From assembly GCF_008973665.1 (NCBI RefSeq), contig NZ_WACP01000007.1, positions 124,001 to 188,000 on the forward strand: a stretch of DNA of 64,000 nt, read 5' to 3'. The stretch comes from Paenibacillus tengchongensis (lineage in GTDB: Bacteria > Bacillota > Bacilli > Paenibacillales > Paenibacillaceae). Position 1 is the stretch's first letter, and every line of letters begins with the position of its first letter. The notes beneath the pieces were generated by a model that had not been told where the DNA came from, did no database searches, and saw only the letters and a list, made by a program, of their open reading frames with translations. The position numbers and the translations under genes were made by a program. Shown piece by piece: positions 36,189-45,083 of the stretch.

Positions 36189-36219
36189 AAAGGCACTCTT
36201 CTTCGTGAAGAGTGCCTTT
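36189..36219. terminator. Terminator between amylopullulanase and cyclomaltodextrinase
   Basis: A perfect 13-bp stem AAAGGCACTCTTC/GAAGAGTGCCTTT (36189-36201 with 36207-36219, loop TTCGT) ends the amylopullulanase transcript and may also serve the convergent gene. Confidence 0.85.
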
Positions 36220-36349
36220 CTATGTTGTGCGGCTTTGTGTTCTGAAAGCTTACCGGCAGTATGCAGGTGTCCGCTAAACTGTTCATAACAAACTGCAAGC
36301 TAGCAGTTTCAACAGGCAGGCTTAGACATTCGGCCCTGCAGTGCTGATG

Positions 36350-38095
36350 CTATATCTGGGCTTTCAGTACCATATAGCCGTACCCCGGCAGCTTGACCGT
36401 CAGCCTGCCGCGTTCGGCCCGGAGCGTATCCCCTGTGAAGAGGTTGTTCCACTCCCGTTCATCCACGCTCAGCTGGAAGGTTTGTGCGGTTTCCTCCGTA
36501 TTCATCAGCACGATAATTACTTCACCGCCGAGGCTGCGCTCGTAGGCCAGCTTGGTGCCCTGAGGAGCGGCTTCCAGGAAAGTGATGGAGCCTGTCCGCA
36601 ACGCCGGATGGGCGGCGCGGATACGGATCAGCTGCTGATAGTACCCGAATAGCCCGCGGTCCTGCTTCGCCGGGTCCCATTCCATACATTTGCGGCAGCC
36701 GGGATCGTTCTCACCGTCCATGCCGATTTCATCGCCGTAGTAAATGCACGGCGTTCCCATGAAGGTGAACTGGAAGAGTGCGGCCAGCATGAGCTTGTTC
36801 TTGTTGCCTTCCGCGAGTGTCAACGCGCGCGGTGTGTCATGGCTGTCCAGCAGATTGAAGGCAACCTCGCTGGCCTGGAGCGGGTAGCGCGAAAGCTGGC
36901 TGCCGATGGCATGGGCGAAGCCCTCCGCATCCGCATTTCCCTGCACGAAGAAGTCCAGTACCGCATCGGTGAACGGATAATTCATCACCGCATCAAATTT
37001 GTCGCCCTCCAGCCAGGGAGCAGATTCATGCCAAATTTCACCGAGGATATATGCATCGGGATTGGCAGCCTTTACGACTTTGCGGAAGTCACGCCAGAAG
37101 GCATGGTCGACCTCATCGGCCACATCCAGCCGCCACCCGTCGAGCCCGACCTCCCTGATCCAGAATTCAGCTACTTTGAGCAGGTAAGCTTTGACCTCGG
37201 GATGCTCTGTGTTCAGCTTCGGCATCAGCGGCTCAAAGGCAAAGGAGTCGTAATTCGGGATATTGTCGATAACCTGGAGCGGAAACTCACGGACATGGAA
37301 CCAGTCTTTATAAAGAGAGGCTTCGCCCTTCTCCAGAACGTCGACGAACGGGGCGAAGGTACGGCCCGAATGATTGAATACGGCATCAAGCAGCACACGG
37401 ATTCCCCGCTCGTGGCAAGCGCCGACCAGACGCTTCAAGGTCTGAACGTCCCCGAAGTGCGGATCGACCATCATATAATCTTCTGTATCGTATTTATGGT
37501 TGGTCGTCGCTTTGAAGATCGGCGTGAAGTAAATGGCTGTAATGCCAAGCTCGGTCAGATAATCGAGATGATCGATAACCCCCTGCAAGTCTCCGCCAAA
37601 GAAATTATGCGGAGTCGGCGTTCCGCCCCATGGCTCTACATCCTCGGGGTCAAGCGCAGGGTCGCCGTTCGCGAAGCGTTCAGGGAAAATCTGATAAAAC
37701 ACAGCATCCTTTACCCAAGCCGGCGGTGTAAACACATCGATCGGATTGAGGAACGGATACTCGAACAGCTTGAGCGGACTGGCCGGGCGTTCGGTGACGA
37801 AGCCGTTTTCAGTCATCCAGATACGTTCTGCATCCTTTTGCAGCAGGAAGCCGTATTTCAGTCTCCGGAGCTTGGGCACCGACTCACATTCCCAGTAATC
37901 GAACATGGCATCCGAGGTGAACAGCTTCATAGGAATCAATTCTTTGGTGGTATCCCAGGCGTATTTGTCGCCGACCCAGGCGAACACTTCAGTCAAGTCG
38001 CCTTTTTTGGCGCGCAGGCGCAGATGGATGGTCTGGCGGTCATAGGCATAGGACCAGTTCAGGCGGGGACGGTGATAGACAGCTTCAAGCAACAT
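36350..38095 (-). CDS. Cyclomaltodextrinase / neopullulanase-type maltogenic amylase (GH13_20)
   Basis: A 581-residue cytoplasmic GH13 enzyme. The N-terminal 125 residues form the dimerisation/starch-binding domain typical of this group, followed by DAVFYQIFPERFANGD, EPWGGTPTPHNFFGGDLQG and the diagnostic fifth conserved region MPKLN. Catalytic motifs are GWRLDVADEVDH (nucleophile Asp), YILGEIWHES (acid Glu) and LLDSHDTPR (Asp). It would open cyclodextrins and trim maltodextrins or panose taken up by MalEFG. No signal peptide is present. The ATG at 38095 has AGGAGGA upstream. The promoter region at 38190-38209 carries a MalR-type operator. Confidence 0.9.
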   Translation of the reverse strand: MLLEAVYHRPRLNWSYAYDRQTIHLRLRAKKGDLTEVFAWVGDKYAWDTTKELIPMKLFTSDAMFDYWECESVPKLRRLKYGFLLQKDAERIWMTENGFVTERPASPLKLFEYPFLNPIDVFTPPAWVKDAVFYQIFPERFANGDPALDPEDVEPWGGTPTPHNFFGGDLQGVIDHLDYLTELGITAIYFTPIFKATTNHKYDTEDYMMVDPHFGDVQTLKRLVGACHERGIRVLLDAVFNHSGRTFAPFVDVLEKGEASLYKDWFHVREFPLQVIDNIPNYDSFAFEPLMPKLNTEHPEVKAYLLKVAEFWIREVGLDGWRLDVADEVDHAFWRDFRKVVKAANPDAYILGEIWHESAPWLEGDKFDAVMNYPFTDAVLDFFVQGNADAEGFAHAIGSQLSRYPLQASEVAFNLLDSHDTPRALTLAEGNKNKLMLAALFQFTFMGTPCIYYGDEIGMDGENDPGCRKCMEWDPAKQDRGLFGYYQQLIRIRAAHPALRTGSITFLEAAPQGTKLAYERSLGGEVIIVLMNTEETAQTFQLSVDEREWNNLFTGDTLRAERGRLTVKLPGYGYMVLKAQI

Positions 38096-38164
38096 AGATG
38101 AATCCTCCTAAAATAATTGATACACAGCATTCCTGTAAGCGGCCTTACATATGTACTTTCTGGT

Positions 38165-38209
38165 GAAACTATCTCTGCGATCGCTCGCTTGTCAAGCGCA
38201 AACGTTTGT
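38165..38209 (-). promoter_or_regulatory. Cyclomaltodextrinase promoter with MalR-type operator
   Basis: On the minus strand the palindrome ACAAACGTTTGC (38209-38198) is followed directly by TTGACA (38195-38190); the -10 about 17-18 bases further on is weak (ATAGTT). Operator and -35 are adjacent, fitting repression. Confidence 0.55.
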
Positions 38210-38216
38210 ACAAAAA

Positions 38217-38250
38217 GCGAAAAAAATAAACGAAGCCTATGGCTTCATTT
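38217..38250. terminator. Terminator hairpin in the cyclomaltodextrinase-malE gap
   Basis: GAAGCC/GGCTTC (38231-38236 with 38240-38245, loop TAT) has a long T-run on the minus strand and TTTTT on the plus strand. No gene ends here. The segment operator plus A-tract plus hairpin closely resembles 26846-26901 beside malR, so it may be the relic terminator of a lost regulator gene. Confidence 0.55.
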
Positions 38251-38286
38251 TTCGGCCGATTGTCTATTCATCACCGAGGGTCTGAT

Positions 38287-38298
38287 GGAATCGTTTGC
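38287..38298. promoter_or_regulatory. MalR-type operator, possibly a relic of a second malR promoter
   Basis: GGAATCGTTTGC followed by TTATAAACATATTAATC strongly resembles the sequence directly upstream of malR (from 27967). A perfect hairpin TGGAGGCTGG/CCAGCCTCCA follows at 38345-38376. I see no gene in the 853-base gap 38096-38948; frames there have no coding character that I can support. Confidence 0.45.
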
Positions 38299-38755
38299 TT
38301 ATAAACATATTAATCAAGCATGGCTAAATTGTAAACAGAAATGCTGGAGGCTGGAAAAATGGCAAGCCAGCCTCCATATATTCTCCTGAGGGCATCCGGA
38401 TACATAAATGGTCGAAAAGAGCAGAAATTAAGCAGAGGTCATTCTGTGCCGGAGCATCCTGCACTGATTCGGGATCCGGGTGCAGACAACTACATCTTAT
38501 CGCCGACGCAGCGCTTTGCACAAACCGTTGCACGTACGGAAGATTTTGCGGGTTGCAGTTTATTGAAAATGAAGCGGTACATTTGGGCTAATAAACCCTC
38601 ATAATGTATTTTTTGCAGGCTCATTGTGGACATGAATCCAAAACGAAAAGTAAAAACGAGTGAAAATAAAAGGAAATCGGAGTAAATATGCGATATTCGG
38701 CGTAATCATCTTATATTTTTATAAAAACGATTAAAAATGGTCAAATTAGATATGT

Positions 38756-38818
38756 GCAAACGTTTTTACAAACCATTATCTGTGGTGTATGATTATTTCA
38801 GCAATAAAGCGCTTTCTA
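38756..38818 (+). promoter_or_regulatory. malE promoter with MalR-type operator and cre-like site
   Basis: TTTACA (38765-38770), a 17-base spacer and TATGAT (38788-38793) form a good SigA promoter. The operator GCAAACGTTTTT (38756-38767) overlaps the -35, and AATAAAGCGCTTTCT (38803-38817), a cre-like site for CcpA, covers the start of the transcript. Both maltose induction and glucose repression are therefore expected. Confidence 0.7.
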
Positions 38819-38881
38819 TAGATTTGGCAAACGATTACCCAGAGTTAAAACACAAAGATAGCATTTCATTTTTATTTTATT

Positions 38882-38893
38882 GGAATCGTTTGC
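38882..38893 (+). promoter_or_regulatory. Second MalR-type operator in the malE leader
   Basis: GGAATCGTTTGC lies about 90 bases downstream of the malE -10 and 55 bases upstream of the start codon. It is a variant of the palindromic site with an intact CGTTTGC half. Confidence 0.5.
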
Positions 38894-38948
38894 GCAACAT
38901 CTCGGAAGGTCTTTCATTTGAGTTAAATAACAGGAGGGGTTATCTGTA

Positions 38949-40283
38949 ATGAAAATGAAAAAATGGATGATGGTCACAGCCGTTGCCACAATGGCAGCAT
39001 CGCTTGCAGCTTGCGGAGGCAACAACAATACTGCGAACAACGGCAACACGGAGCCGACGAATGCACCGGCAGAAAGCGCAGCTCCAGCCGGAAACGCCGG
39101 CGGTGAGAACACTGGCGGCGAAACCGCCCAAATCACACCTGAGGATGGCGCAACCCTGGTTGTTTGGGAAAGTAAGGAAGAAAGAGCCTTTACCGACGCC
39201 ATTGCCAAGGAATTCACGGAGAAATACAATGTTCCGGTAAAAATTGAAGAGCTGTCGCCGGTAGAGCAGGTTACCAAACTGTCCCAGGACGGTCCTTCCG
39301 GTCTTGCTGCCGACGTTATCCTGATTCCTCACGATAACCTGGGCAGAGCCGCAAGTGCACAGCTGTTGCTTCCAAACGATGTGTTTGAGCAAGAAACTGT
39401 TCAGAACAATACGGAAGCTTCGATTACGGGTTCCAGCTATGACGGAATGCTGTACGGCTATCCGCGTGCGGCTGAAACTTATGCTTTGTATTACAACAAG
39501 TCTCTTGTTACTGAAGCGCCAAAGAGCTTTGATGAAGTCATCGAATTCGGCAAAACCTTCACGGATAAAGCCCAGAACAAGTACGGAATTATGTGGGAAG
39601 TCGGCAACATGTACTTCAACTATCCGTTCATCGCATCTAACGGCGGATATATCTTCGGGGATAACGGTACGAACAAGGATGATATCGGTATCAATACCGA
39701 CGGCGCCATCCAAGGCTTGAGTGAATTCGTGAAGCTGAAAGAAGTGCTGCCAATCAACAGCGGCGACATTAACCCGGACATCAAGCGCAGTCTCTTCAAC
39801 TCCGGCGATGTGGCCATGGATATCAACGGACCTTGGGAGCTGGCCGGTTACAAAGCAGCTCTGGGAGACAACCTGGGTCTGGCACCGCTGCCGACCATCG
39901 GCGGCAAGACGGCCATCTCCCTGGCCGGCTTCAAGATCTTTGCAGTTAACGCCTATACCCAATATCCAAATGCCGCTAAGCTTTATGCCGAGTTCGCTTC
40001 CAGCAAGGAAGCCCAGCTGAAGCTGAACGAACTGGTCGGATCGATTCCTACCAACCTGGAAGCTTTGGAAGACCCGCAAATCAAGGATGACGTTTATGTA
40101 TCCGCTTTTGCTGAACAGGCTACCAACTCCCAGCCAATGCCATCCATCCCTGAAATGGGCAATGTATGGAGCCCTGTAAATGCAGCCCTGCCGGAAATCT
40201 GGGACAAAGGCGCAGACCCTAAGACTGCCATGGACAAAGCAGCCCAACAGATCAAGGATCTGAACAACGGCTCTGCACAGTAA
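38949..40283 (+). CDS. malE: Maltodextrin ABC transporter substrate-binding lipoprotein
   Basis: A 444-residue extracellular solute-binding lipoprotein. The signal peptide ends in the lipobox SLAAC with Cys22 as the lipidated residue, followed by an Asn/Thr/Ala/Gly-rich linker. The mature protein has the MalE-type fold: LVVWESKEERAFTDAIAKEF, then GLAADVILIPHDNLG, YGYPRAAETYALYYNKSLV and DVAMDINGPWELAGYK. It delivers maltose and maltodextrins to MalFG. AGGAGGGG precedes the ATG. A strong hairpin between malE and malF probably protects the malE mRNA and gives excess binding protein. Confidence 0.92.
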   Translation: MKMKKWMMVTAVATMAASLAACGGNNNTANNGNTEPTNAPAESAAPAGNAGGENTGGETAQITPEDGATLVVWESKEERAFTDAIAKEFTEKYNVPVKIEELSPVEQVTKLSQDGPSGLAADVILIPHDNLGRAASAQLLLPNDVFEQETVQNNTEASITGSSYDGMLYGYPRAAETYALYYNKSLVTEAPKSFDEVIEFGKTFTDKAQNKYGIMWEVGNMYFNYPFIASNGGYIFGDNGTNKDDIGINTDGAIQGLSEFVKLKEVLPINSGDINPDIKRSLFNSGDVAMDINGPWELAGYKAALGDNLGLAPLPTIGGKTAISLAGFKIFAVNAYTQYPNAAKLYAEFASSKEAQLKLNELVGSIPTNLEALEDPQIKDDVYVSAFAEQATNSQPMPSIPEMGNVWSPVNAALPEIWDKGADPKTAMDKAAQQIKDLNNGSAQ

Positions 40284-40323
40284 GCATCTACAGGTCTAAT
40301 CCAACAGTGAATTTATGAAATCA

Positions 40324-40355
40324 AATCGCCCGCCGCCCGGTTGCGGCGGGCGATT
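40324..40355 (+). promoter_or_regulatory. Intercistronic mRNA hairpin between malE and malF
   Basis: A perfect 13-bp GC-rich stem (40324-40336 with 40343-40355, loop CCGGTT) has no T-run after it. It is likely an mRNA stabiliser or partial attenuator that sets a high malE to malF ratio, as in many binding-protein operons. Confidence 0.65.
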
Positions 40356-40389
40356 CACTGATTTCCCAGGAGAGGAGAGCGGAAGGGAA

Positions 40390-41703
40390 ATGCAGCGACA
40401 CCATACTAGAGCTACGATACTGTCGACCTTGTTTATGGGATTGGGACAAATATATAACCGCCAATTTATCAAAGGTATTATTTTTATCATTGTAGAGGCA
40501 CTAAGCTTAACTTACTTTATTCAGAATCTGGGACGGGCATTCTGGGGAATCGTCACTTTGGGTACTGCCACCCAGCACTTCGAGAAGGTCAACGGAATTG
40601 CCAAGCTGGTCAAAGGCGACCATTCTATATTCATTCTGATTCAAAGCTTGATTACGCTTATATTCTTTGTGCTGTTCCTGATTGCCTGGTATATGAATAT
40701 CCGGGATGCTCGCAAGACAGGGGCTGCGCGGGACGCAGGCCATACTCCCGCTACATTTAAGCAGAGCATCCGCTATATCCTCGATTACAAGTTTGCGCAG
40801 ACCTTTCTTATCCTGCCGTCAATAGGTATTCTGTTATTTACAGTAATGCCGATCATCTTCATGGTCCTGCTGGCGTTTACGAACTATTCTGCGCCTAACC
40901 ATATGCCTCCGGCCAAGCTGGTAGACTGGGTTGGCTTTGAAACCTTCCGTAATCTGCTGGTGCTTAAATCCTGGAGCCAAACCTTTTACGGGGTACTTAC
41001 CTGGACTATTATCTGGGCCGTTTTGTCCACGGTTACGACCTATTTCGGCGGTATGCTGGTCGCGATGCTGGTCAGCCAGCAGGGCATCCGTTTCAAGGGC
41101 GTCTGGAGAGCTATCCTGATTATTCCTTATGCTATTCCGCAGATGATCTCCCTGCTGCTTATGCGCAACCTGTTCAACGGCCAGTTTGGCCCGATTAACC
41201 AATATCTGAAGTTCTTCGGACTCGGCGGCCTTCCATGGCTAACGGATCCGTTCTGGGCCAAAGTAACGGTTATCGTAGTTAACATGTGGGTCGGCATTCC
41301 GGTATCCATGCTGCTGATTATGGGGGTTCTGACTACGATTCCGCGCGACATGTATGAGGCGGCCGAAGTAGACGGGGCGACCAACTATCAGAAATTCCGG
41401 ATTATTACATTGCCGATGGTACTGTTCTCGACGGCACCTACCCTGATCGCCCAGTTTGCAGGCAACATCAATAACTTTAATGCGATCTTCCTGTTAACCG
41501 GCGGTAATCCTCCCAACGGGGATTATCAGTATGCGGGTTCCACCGATTTGCTCGTAACGTGGCTTTATAAGCTCACGCTTGACCAGAACAAATACAACAT
41601 GGCATCTGCGGTCGGAATTATCATCTTCCTGATCGTAGCCAGCTTCTCGATTTACAATTACCGGCGGACGAAATCATTCCAGGAGGAGGACATGATCCAA
41701 TGA
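40390..41703 (+). CDS. malF: Maltodextrin ABC transporter permease MalF
   Basis: A 437-residue inner-membrane permease. The N-terminal part (TRATILSTLFMGLGQIYNRQ, then KGIIFIIVEALSLTYFI) adds membrane segments typical of MalF-type subunits. The coupling EAA loop is YEAAEVDGATNYQKFRIITL, which contacts the ATPase. The ATG at 40390 is preferred (purine-rich GGAGAGCGGAAGGGA upstream); an ATG at 40315 would put the intercistronic hairpin inside the coding region and add a Pro/Gly-rich tail unlike the family. Its stop overlaps malG by four bases. Confidence 0.9.
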   Translation: MQRHHTRATILSTLFMGLGQIYNRQFIKGIIFIIVEALSLTYFIQNLGRAFWGIVTLGTATQHFEKVNGIAKLVKGDHSIFILIQSLITLIFFVLFLIAWYMNIRDARKTGAARDAGHTPATFKQSIRYILDYKFAQTFLILPSIGILLFTVMPIIFMVLLAFTNYSAPNHMPPAKLVDWVGFETFRNLLVLKSWSQTFYGVLTWTIIWAVLSTVTTYFGGMLVAMLVSQQGIRFKGVWRAILIIPYAIPQMISLLLMRNLFNGQFGPINQYLKFFGLGGLPWLTDPFWAKVTVIVVNMWVGIPVSMLLIMGVLTTIPRDMYEAAEVDGATNYQKFRIITLPMVLFSTAPTLIAQFAGNINNFNAIFLLTGGNPPNGDYQYAGSTDLLVTWLYKLTLDQNKYNMASAVGIIIFLIVASFSIYNYRRTKSFQEEDMIQ

Positions 41704-42545
41704 GCGGAGTAAAAATTAGAAGAAGAATACGGCTCGGATTAAGTTATTTGATGCTGCTGATCCTGTCTGTTGCAGCACTCTATCCTGCCATTTGGATTTT
41801 GTTATCGTCGCTGCGGCCAGGCAAATCCCTTTACAGCAAAACACTGATTCCTGAAACATTCACGCTGGAGCATTACCGGGCGCTCTTCTATGATCCCACC
41901 CTGCTGTTCCCTACCTGGTGGCTCAATACCTTAAAGATCGCTTTATTCTCAATGGTTCTGGGCGTTTTCCTGACCTTGCTTACCAGTTATGCGGTTTCCC
42001 GGTTCAGATTCAAGGCACGCAAGACCACCATGTCGGGCCTGCTGGTGCTTGGTATGTTCCCGGGCTTCATGAGTATGATTGCCATCTATCTGCTGCTCAA
42101 AGAGTTTGACCTGCTGGATACACATATGGCGCTGATTATCGTGTATGCAGCCGGGGCTCCGCTGGGCGGGACGCTGATTGCAAAAGGGTTCCTCGATACG
42201 ATACCGCGTTCGCTGGATGAAGCCGCGCGCATTGACGGTGCCAGTAACTTTGGGATCTTCTGGAAGGTTATCCTGCCTTTGTCGAGGCCGATGATTACCT
42301 ATATGGCGCTTACGCAGTTTGTCGGGCCATGGGTCGACTTTATCTTCGCCCGGCTCATCCTGCGGACCAAGGAGAAATGGACGGTAGCCGTCGGGATGTG
42401 GGATATGGTGAATTCAAACCAGAACTCCAACTTCACGACCTTTGCGGCCGGAGCGGTACTGATCTCTATTCCGATTATGATTCTCTTTACCTTCCTGCAA
42501 AAGCTGCTCGTCGAAGGATTGACAGCTGGCGCGAGCAAGGGTTAA
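41700..42545 (+). CDS. malG: Maltodextrin ABC transporter permease MalG
   Basis: A 281-residue permease with six hydrophobic segments and the EAA loop LDEAARIDGASNFGIFWKVI. It forms the membrane channel with MalF; the four-base ATGA overlap gives coupled translation. No ATPase gene follows, as in Bacillus subtilis mdxEFG, where the multipurpose MsmX serves several importers. A terminator closes the operon. Confidence 0.92.
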   Translation: MSGVKIRRRIRLGLSYLMLLILSVAALYPAIWILLSSLRPGKSLYSKTLIPETFTLEHYRALFYDPTLLFPTWWLNTLKIALFSMVLGVFLTLLTSYAVSRFRFKARKTTMSGLLVLGMFPGFMSMIAIYLLLKEFDLLDTHMALIIVYAAGAPLGGTLIAKGFLDTIPRSLDEAARIDGASNFGIFWKVILPLSRPMITYMALTQFVGPWVDFIFARLILRTKEKWTVAVGMWDMVNSNQNSNFTTFAAGAVLISIPIMILFTFLQKLLVEGLTAGASKG

Positions 42546-42576
42546 TCAGCTCTTACTGCTTTGCGCTTTAACGAAA

Positions 42577-42625
42577 ACAAGGTACAGCCTTCATTTGACT
42601 GCGAAGGGTGTACCTTGTGTTTTTT
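42577..42625 (+). terminator. Terminator after malEFG
   Basis: A 16-bp stem with one mismatch (42577-42592 with 42603-42618) is followed by GTGTTTTTT. Confidence 0.85.
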
Positions 42626-42790
42626 CAATCCCAAAATGGCGTATCTCCGTGAAACACCTGAATGGACATTCATGTAAAATCCTGCATCATTGTGGGTTAC
42701 ACAGGAACTCCTGCCGGAGCGCCTGAATTAGGCTTCAAGGATAAAACCCACCACTGTGGCGTTATTTTATTCTATGGGGAGAGTAGACTT

Positions 42791-44920
42791 ATGAAACAGC
42801 AACGAAGCCTGCGTCTGCAATCGGTTGGCGTCAAATTGTTCGTAATTCTGTTCAGTACGATTCTGTTATTGTCTTCAGTGCTTGGTTTGACTTCCTATTA
42901 CACGGCAAAAGGGATCATCACCGATGAGGTGGCGGCCGCCTCCTCCCAAGCGATTGTCCAGGCCGCCGATAAACTCGACTTTCTTTTTACGGAATATGAA
43001 GCGCTTTCGCGGCAATTTGCCGTGGATCAGGCGCTCAAGGCCGATCTGGAGGCGGTGAATGCTCCCGGGATCGGGACGGTGGACAAGGTAGCCGCCGAAG
43101 GGCGTATCCGCAGCAAGCTGGATGCCGTCAAGGGCTCCGATGAGCGTCTGATGGGGATCCGGCTGGTTTCCCGCAGCCTCGCTGAAGTTGAGTCTTACAA
43201 GACCTCGGGCGTTACGGGAATCCGTACCGACGAGGGCATCCTGGCGAGAATCAAGCAGATTGACGAGGCCAAGGGCAACCCGGTGTGGTTCCCGGTCCGG
43301 CCGAAGGGCTTTTTCGATACATATTCGGAAGCTTCGCTCACGATGGGGCGGCTTCTGCGCAATATGCAAAATCCGCAAGCGGAGTATTATATGCTGATTG
43401 AGATCAAGCGGGATGCTCTGAACGGGATGCTCTCGAACTTGCACATCGGCCAGGGCGGCGAGCTGCGCATCCTGGATGATGCTGGAAGCGTCGTGTATGC
43501 GGCGGATGATGCCCTGCTGGAGCAGCCTTCATTCATCAAGCCGTCTGCGGCTCTGGCCGAGCCGCAGACGGAGCAGGAAATGGACCGCTCCTTTATGGCG
43601 GATGATGAAGCCGGAACGGAGCAACTGGCGGTGTACCAGCCGCTGACTACAAGCGGCTGGACACTGCTTGGCTACGCGCCGGTCAGCGATTTCACCAAGT
43701 CGGCTGACCGCCTGCTGTATATTACGCTGCTTGTGGTGCTCGCGGCGGCGCTGATCGCTCTCCTGATCGGTTATGTGCTGATCCGTCTGATCGGCCGGCC
43801 GCTGGGCAAGCTGGCCCGGTTGATGGAGGAAGGAGAACAGGGCAATCTGCAGGTACGCACCCATTTCAAAGGGCGGGATGAGATCGGCCGGCTCGGTCAC
43901 AGCTTCAACCGGATGATGGAGCAGATTTCGCGGCTCGCCGGACAGAGCGGAACCTCGGCGAAGGAGGTCCTGTCTACCTCGGAACAGCTGGTTCATGCTT
44001 CCGGGACGATTGCGGACCATGCCCGTGAGCTGGCGGTAGCGACGGATGAGATTGCCCAAGGCGCCGCCAGTCTGGCAGCGGAAGCGGAGAGCAGTAACCA
44101 TGATGTGGAACAGATGGGCGGAAAGATGCAAGAGGTGGACGGGATTAACCGGGTCATGGACACGGCAGCCGGGAAGGTGATCGCAGTCAGCGAGCAGGGA
44201 GCGGAGCTGATGAAGACGCTGGTAGCGCAGAGCGAGTCCACCGTGCAGATGATGCGGCTGATTGAAGAGAATTCGGCCAAGCTGCAGGAGAGCACGCATC
44301 TGATCCGCAATATTCTGGCGCCGATGATCGCAATGAATAAGCAGACCAATATTCTGGCGCTTAATGCCTCCATTGAAGCTGTCCGTGCCGGAGCAGCCGG
44401 CAGGGGCTTCGTTGTCATCGCCGACGAGATCCGTGCGCTGGCCGGCCAGTCCAGCCGGTCGATTGCCTCCGTCTCGCAAATTACGGAGGAGATCGGACGG
44501 AGCATCGAAGACACCGTCAAAGTGGTGGGCGAAGCTGTGCCGCTGTTCAGCGGGCAAATCGGTTCCGTACGGGAGTCCTCGCAGATCTTTGCCGCAGTAC
44601 GCAAGGAGATGGAGGATTTTATCGGACTCTTAAGCCAATCCTCCGCTGCGGTTTCTGAGCTGACGATCTTCCAGTCGCGTCTTGGCGAGTCCATGGGCAG
44701 TGTCCGTTCCGTTGTGCAGCAGACCAGCGCATCTACTGAAGAGGTAGCGGCAATGTCTTCCCGGCAGCTGACGGTCAGCGGCGAATTGGTCAGCCTGTCC
44801 AGGCAACTGGAGGAGCTGGCGGAAAGCTTGAAGCAATCGCTGGTGTCTTTTCAGGGACAGGCCGGAGAATCGGCGGTGAACCCTTCAACGGAGCAAGCGC
44901 AGGAAGGCGGTAACCAGTAA
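42791..44920 (+). CDS. Methyl-accepting chemotaxis protein
   Basis: A 709-residue chemoreceptor. A first membrane segment (LFVILFSTILLLSSVLGL, about residues 17-34) is followed by an extracellular sensing region of about 270 residues that looks Cache-like, a second membrane segment (LLVVLAAALIALLIGYVLI), a HAMP domain (GRPLGKLARLMEEGEQGN) and the cytoplasmic coiled coil whose hairpin tip reads NILALNASIEAVRAGAAGRGF, then VVIADEIRALAGQSSRS. The ATG at 42791 is preferred, with GGGGAG about 9 bases upstream. It lies just after the maltodextrin importer but behind a terminator, so taxis to maltodextrins is only a guess. Confidence 0.9.
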   Translation: MKQQRSLRLQSVGVKLFVILFSTILLLSSVLGLTSYYTAKGIITDEVAAASSQAIVQAADKLDFLFTEYEALSRQFAVDQALKADLEAVNAPGIGTVDKVAAEGRIRSKLDAVKGSDERLMGIRLVSRSLAEVESYKTSGVTGIRTDEGILARIKQIDEAKGNPVWFPVRPKGFFDTYSEASLTMGRLLRNMQNPQAEYYMLIEIKRDALNGMLSNLHIGQGGELRILDDAGSVVYAADDALLEQPSFIKPSAALAEPQTEQEMDRSFMADDEAGTEQLAVYQPLTTSGWTLLGYAPVSDFTKSADRLLYITLLVVLAAALIALLIGYVLIRLIGRPLGKLARLMEEGEQGNLQVRTHFKGRDEIGRLGHSFNRMMEQISRLAGQSGTSAKEVLSTSEQLVHASGTIADHARELAVATDEIAQGAASLAAEAESSNHDVEQMGGKMQEVDGINRVMDTAAGKVIAVSEQGAELMKTLVAQSESTVQMMRLIEENSAKLQESTHLIRNILAPMIAMNKQTNILALNASIEAVRAGAAGRGFVVIADEIRALAGQSSRSIASVSQITEEIGRSIEDTVKVVGEAVPLFSGQIGSVRESSQIFAAVRKEMEDFIGLLSQSSAAVSELTIFQSRLGESMGSVRSVVQQTSASTEEVAAMSSRQLTVSGELVSLSRQLEELAESLKQSLVSFQGQAGESAVNPSTEQAQEGGNQ

Positions 44921-44966
44921 ATTTCAGGATAAACTGAGGCTTGCAGAAATAAGTCGGCGCAGCTTG

Positions 44967-45012
44967 AATAACCCTCTTACCGCTGATGCGGACAGGAGGG
45001 TTATTTGCTTTC
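44967..45012. terminator. Terminator between chemoreceptor and yhbH
   Basis: The stem AATAACCCTC/GAGGGTTATT (44967-44976 with 44996-45005) carries an inner CCGC/GCGG stem and is followed by a T-rich stretch on the plus strand. yhbH ends on the other side, so it may act both ways. Confidence 0.75.
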
Positions 45013-45083
45013 TACGTAAGGCGGCAGCCAGCTGCCGTCTGCAGATGAGCCGGATCAGGAAAGCCTTCTGCACGCTGCGCAGC

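Noticed and set aside
38341..38604. Open frames in the cyclomaltodextrinase-malE gap
   Set aside because: The plus-strand frame has no coding character and begins inside a perfect hairpin; the region looks regulatory and relic.
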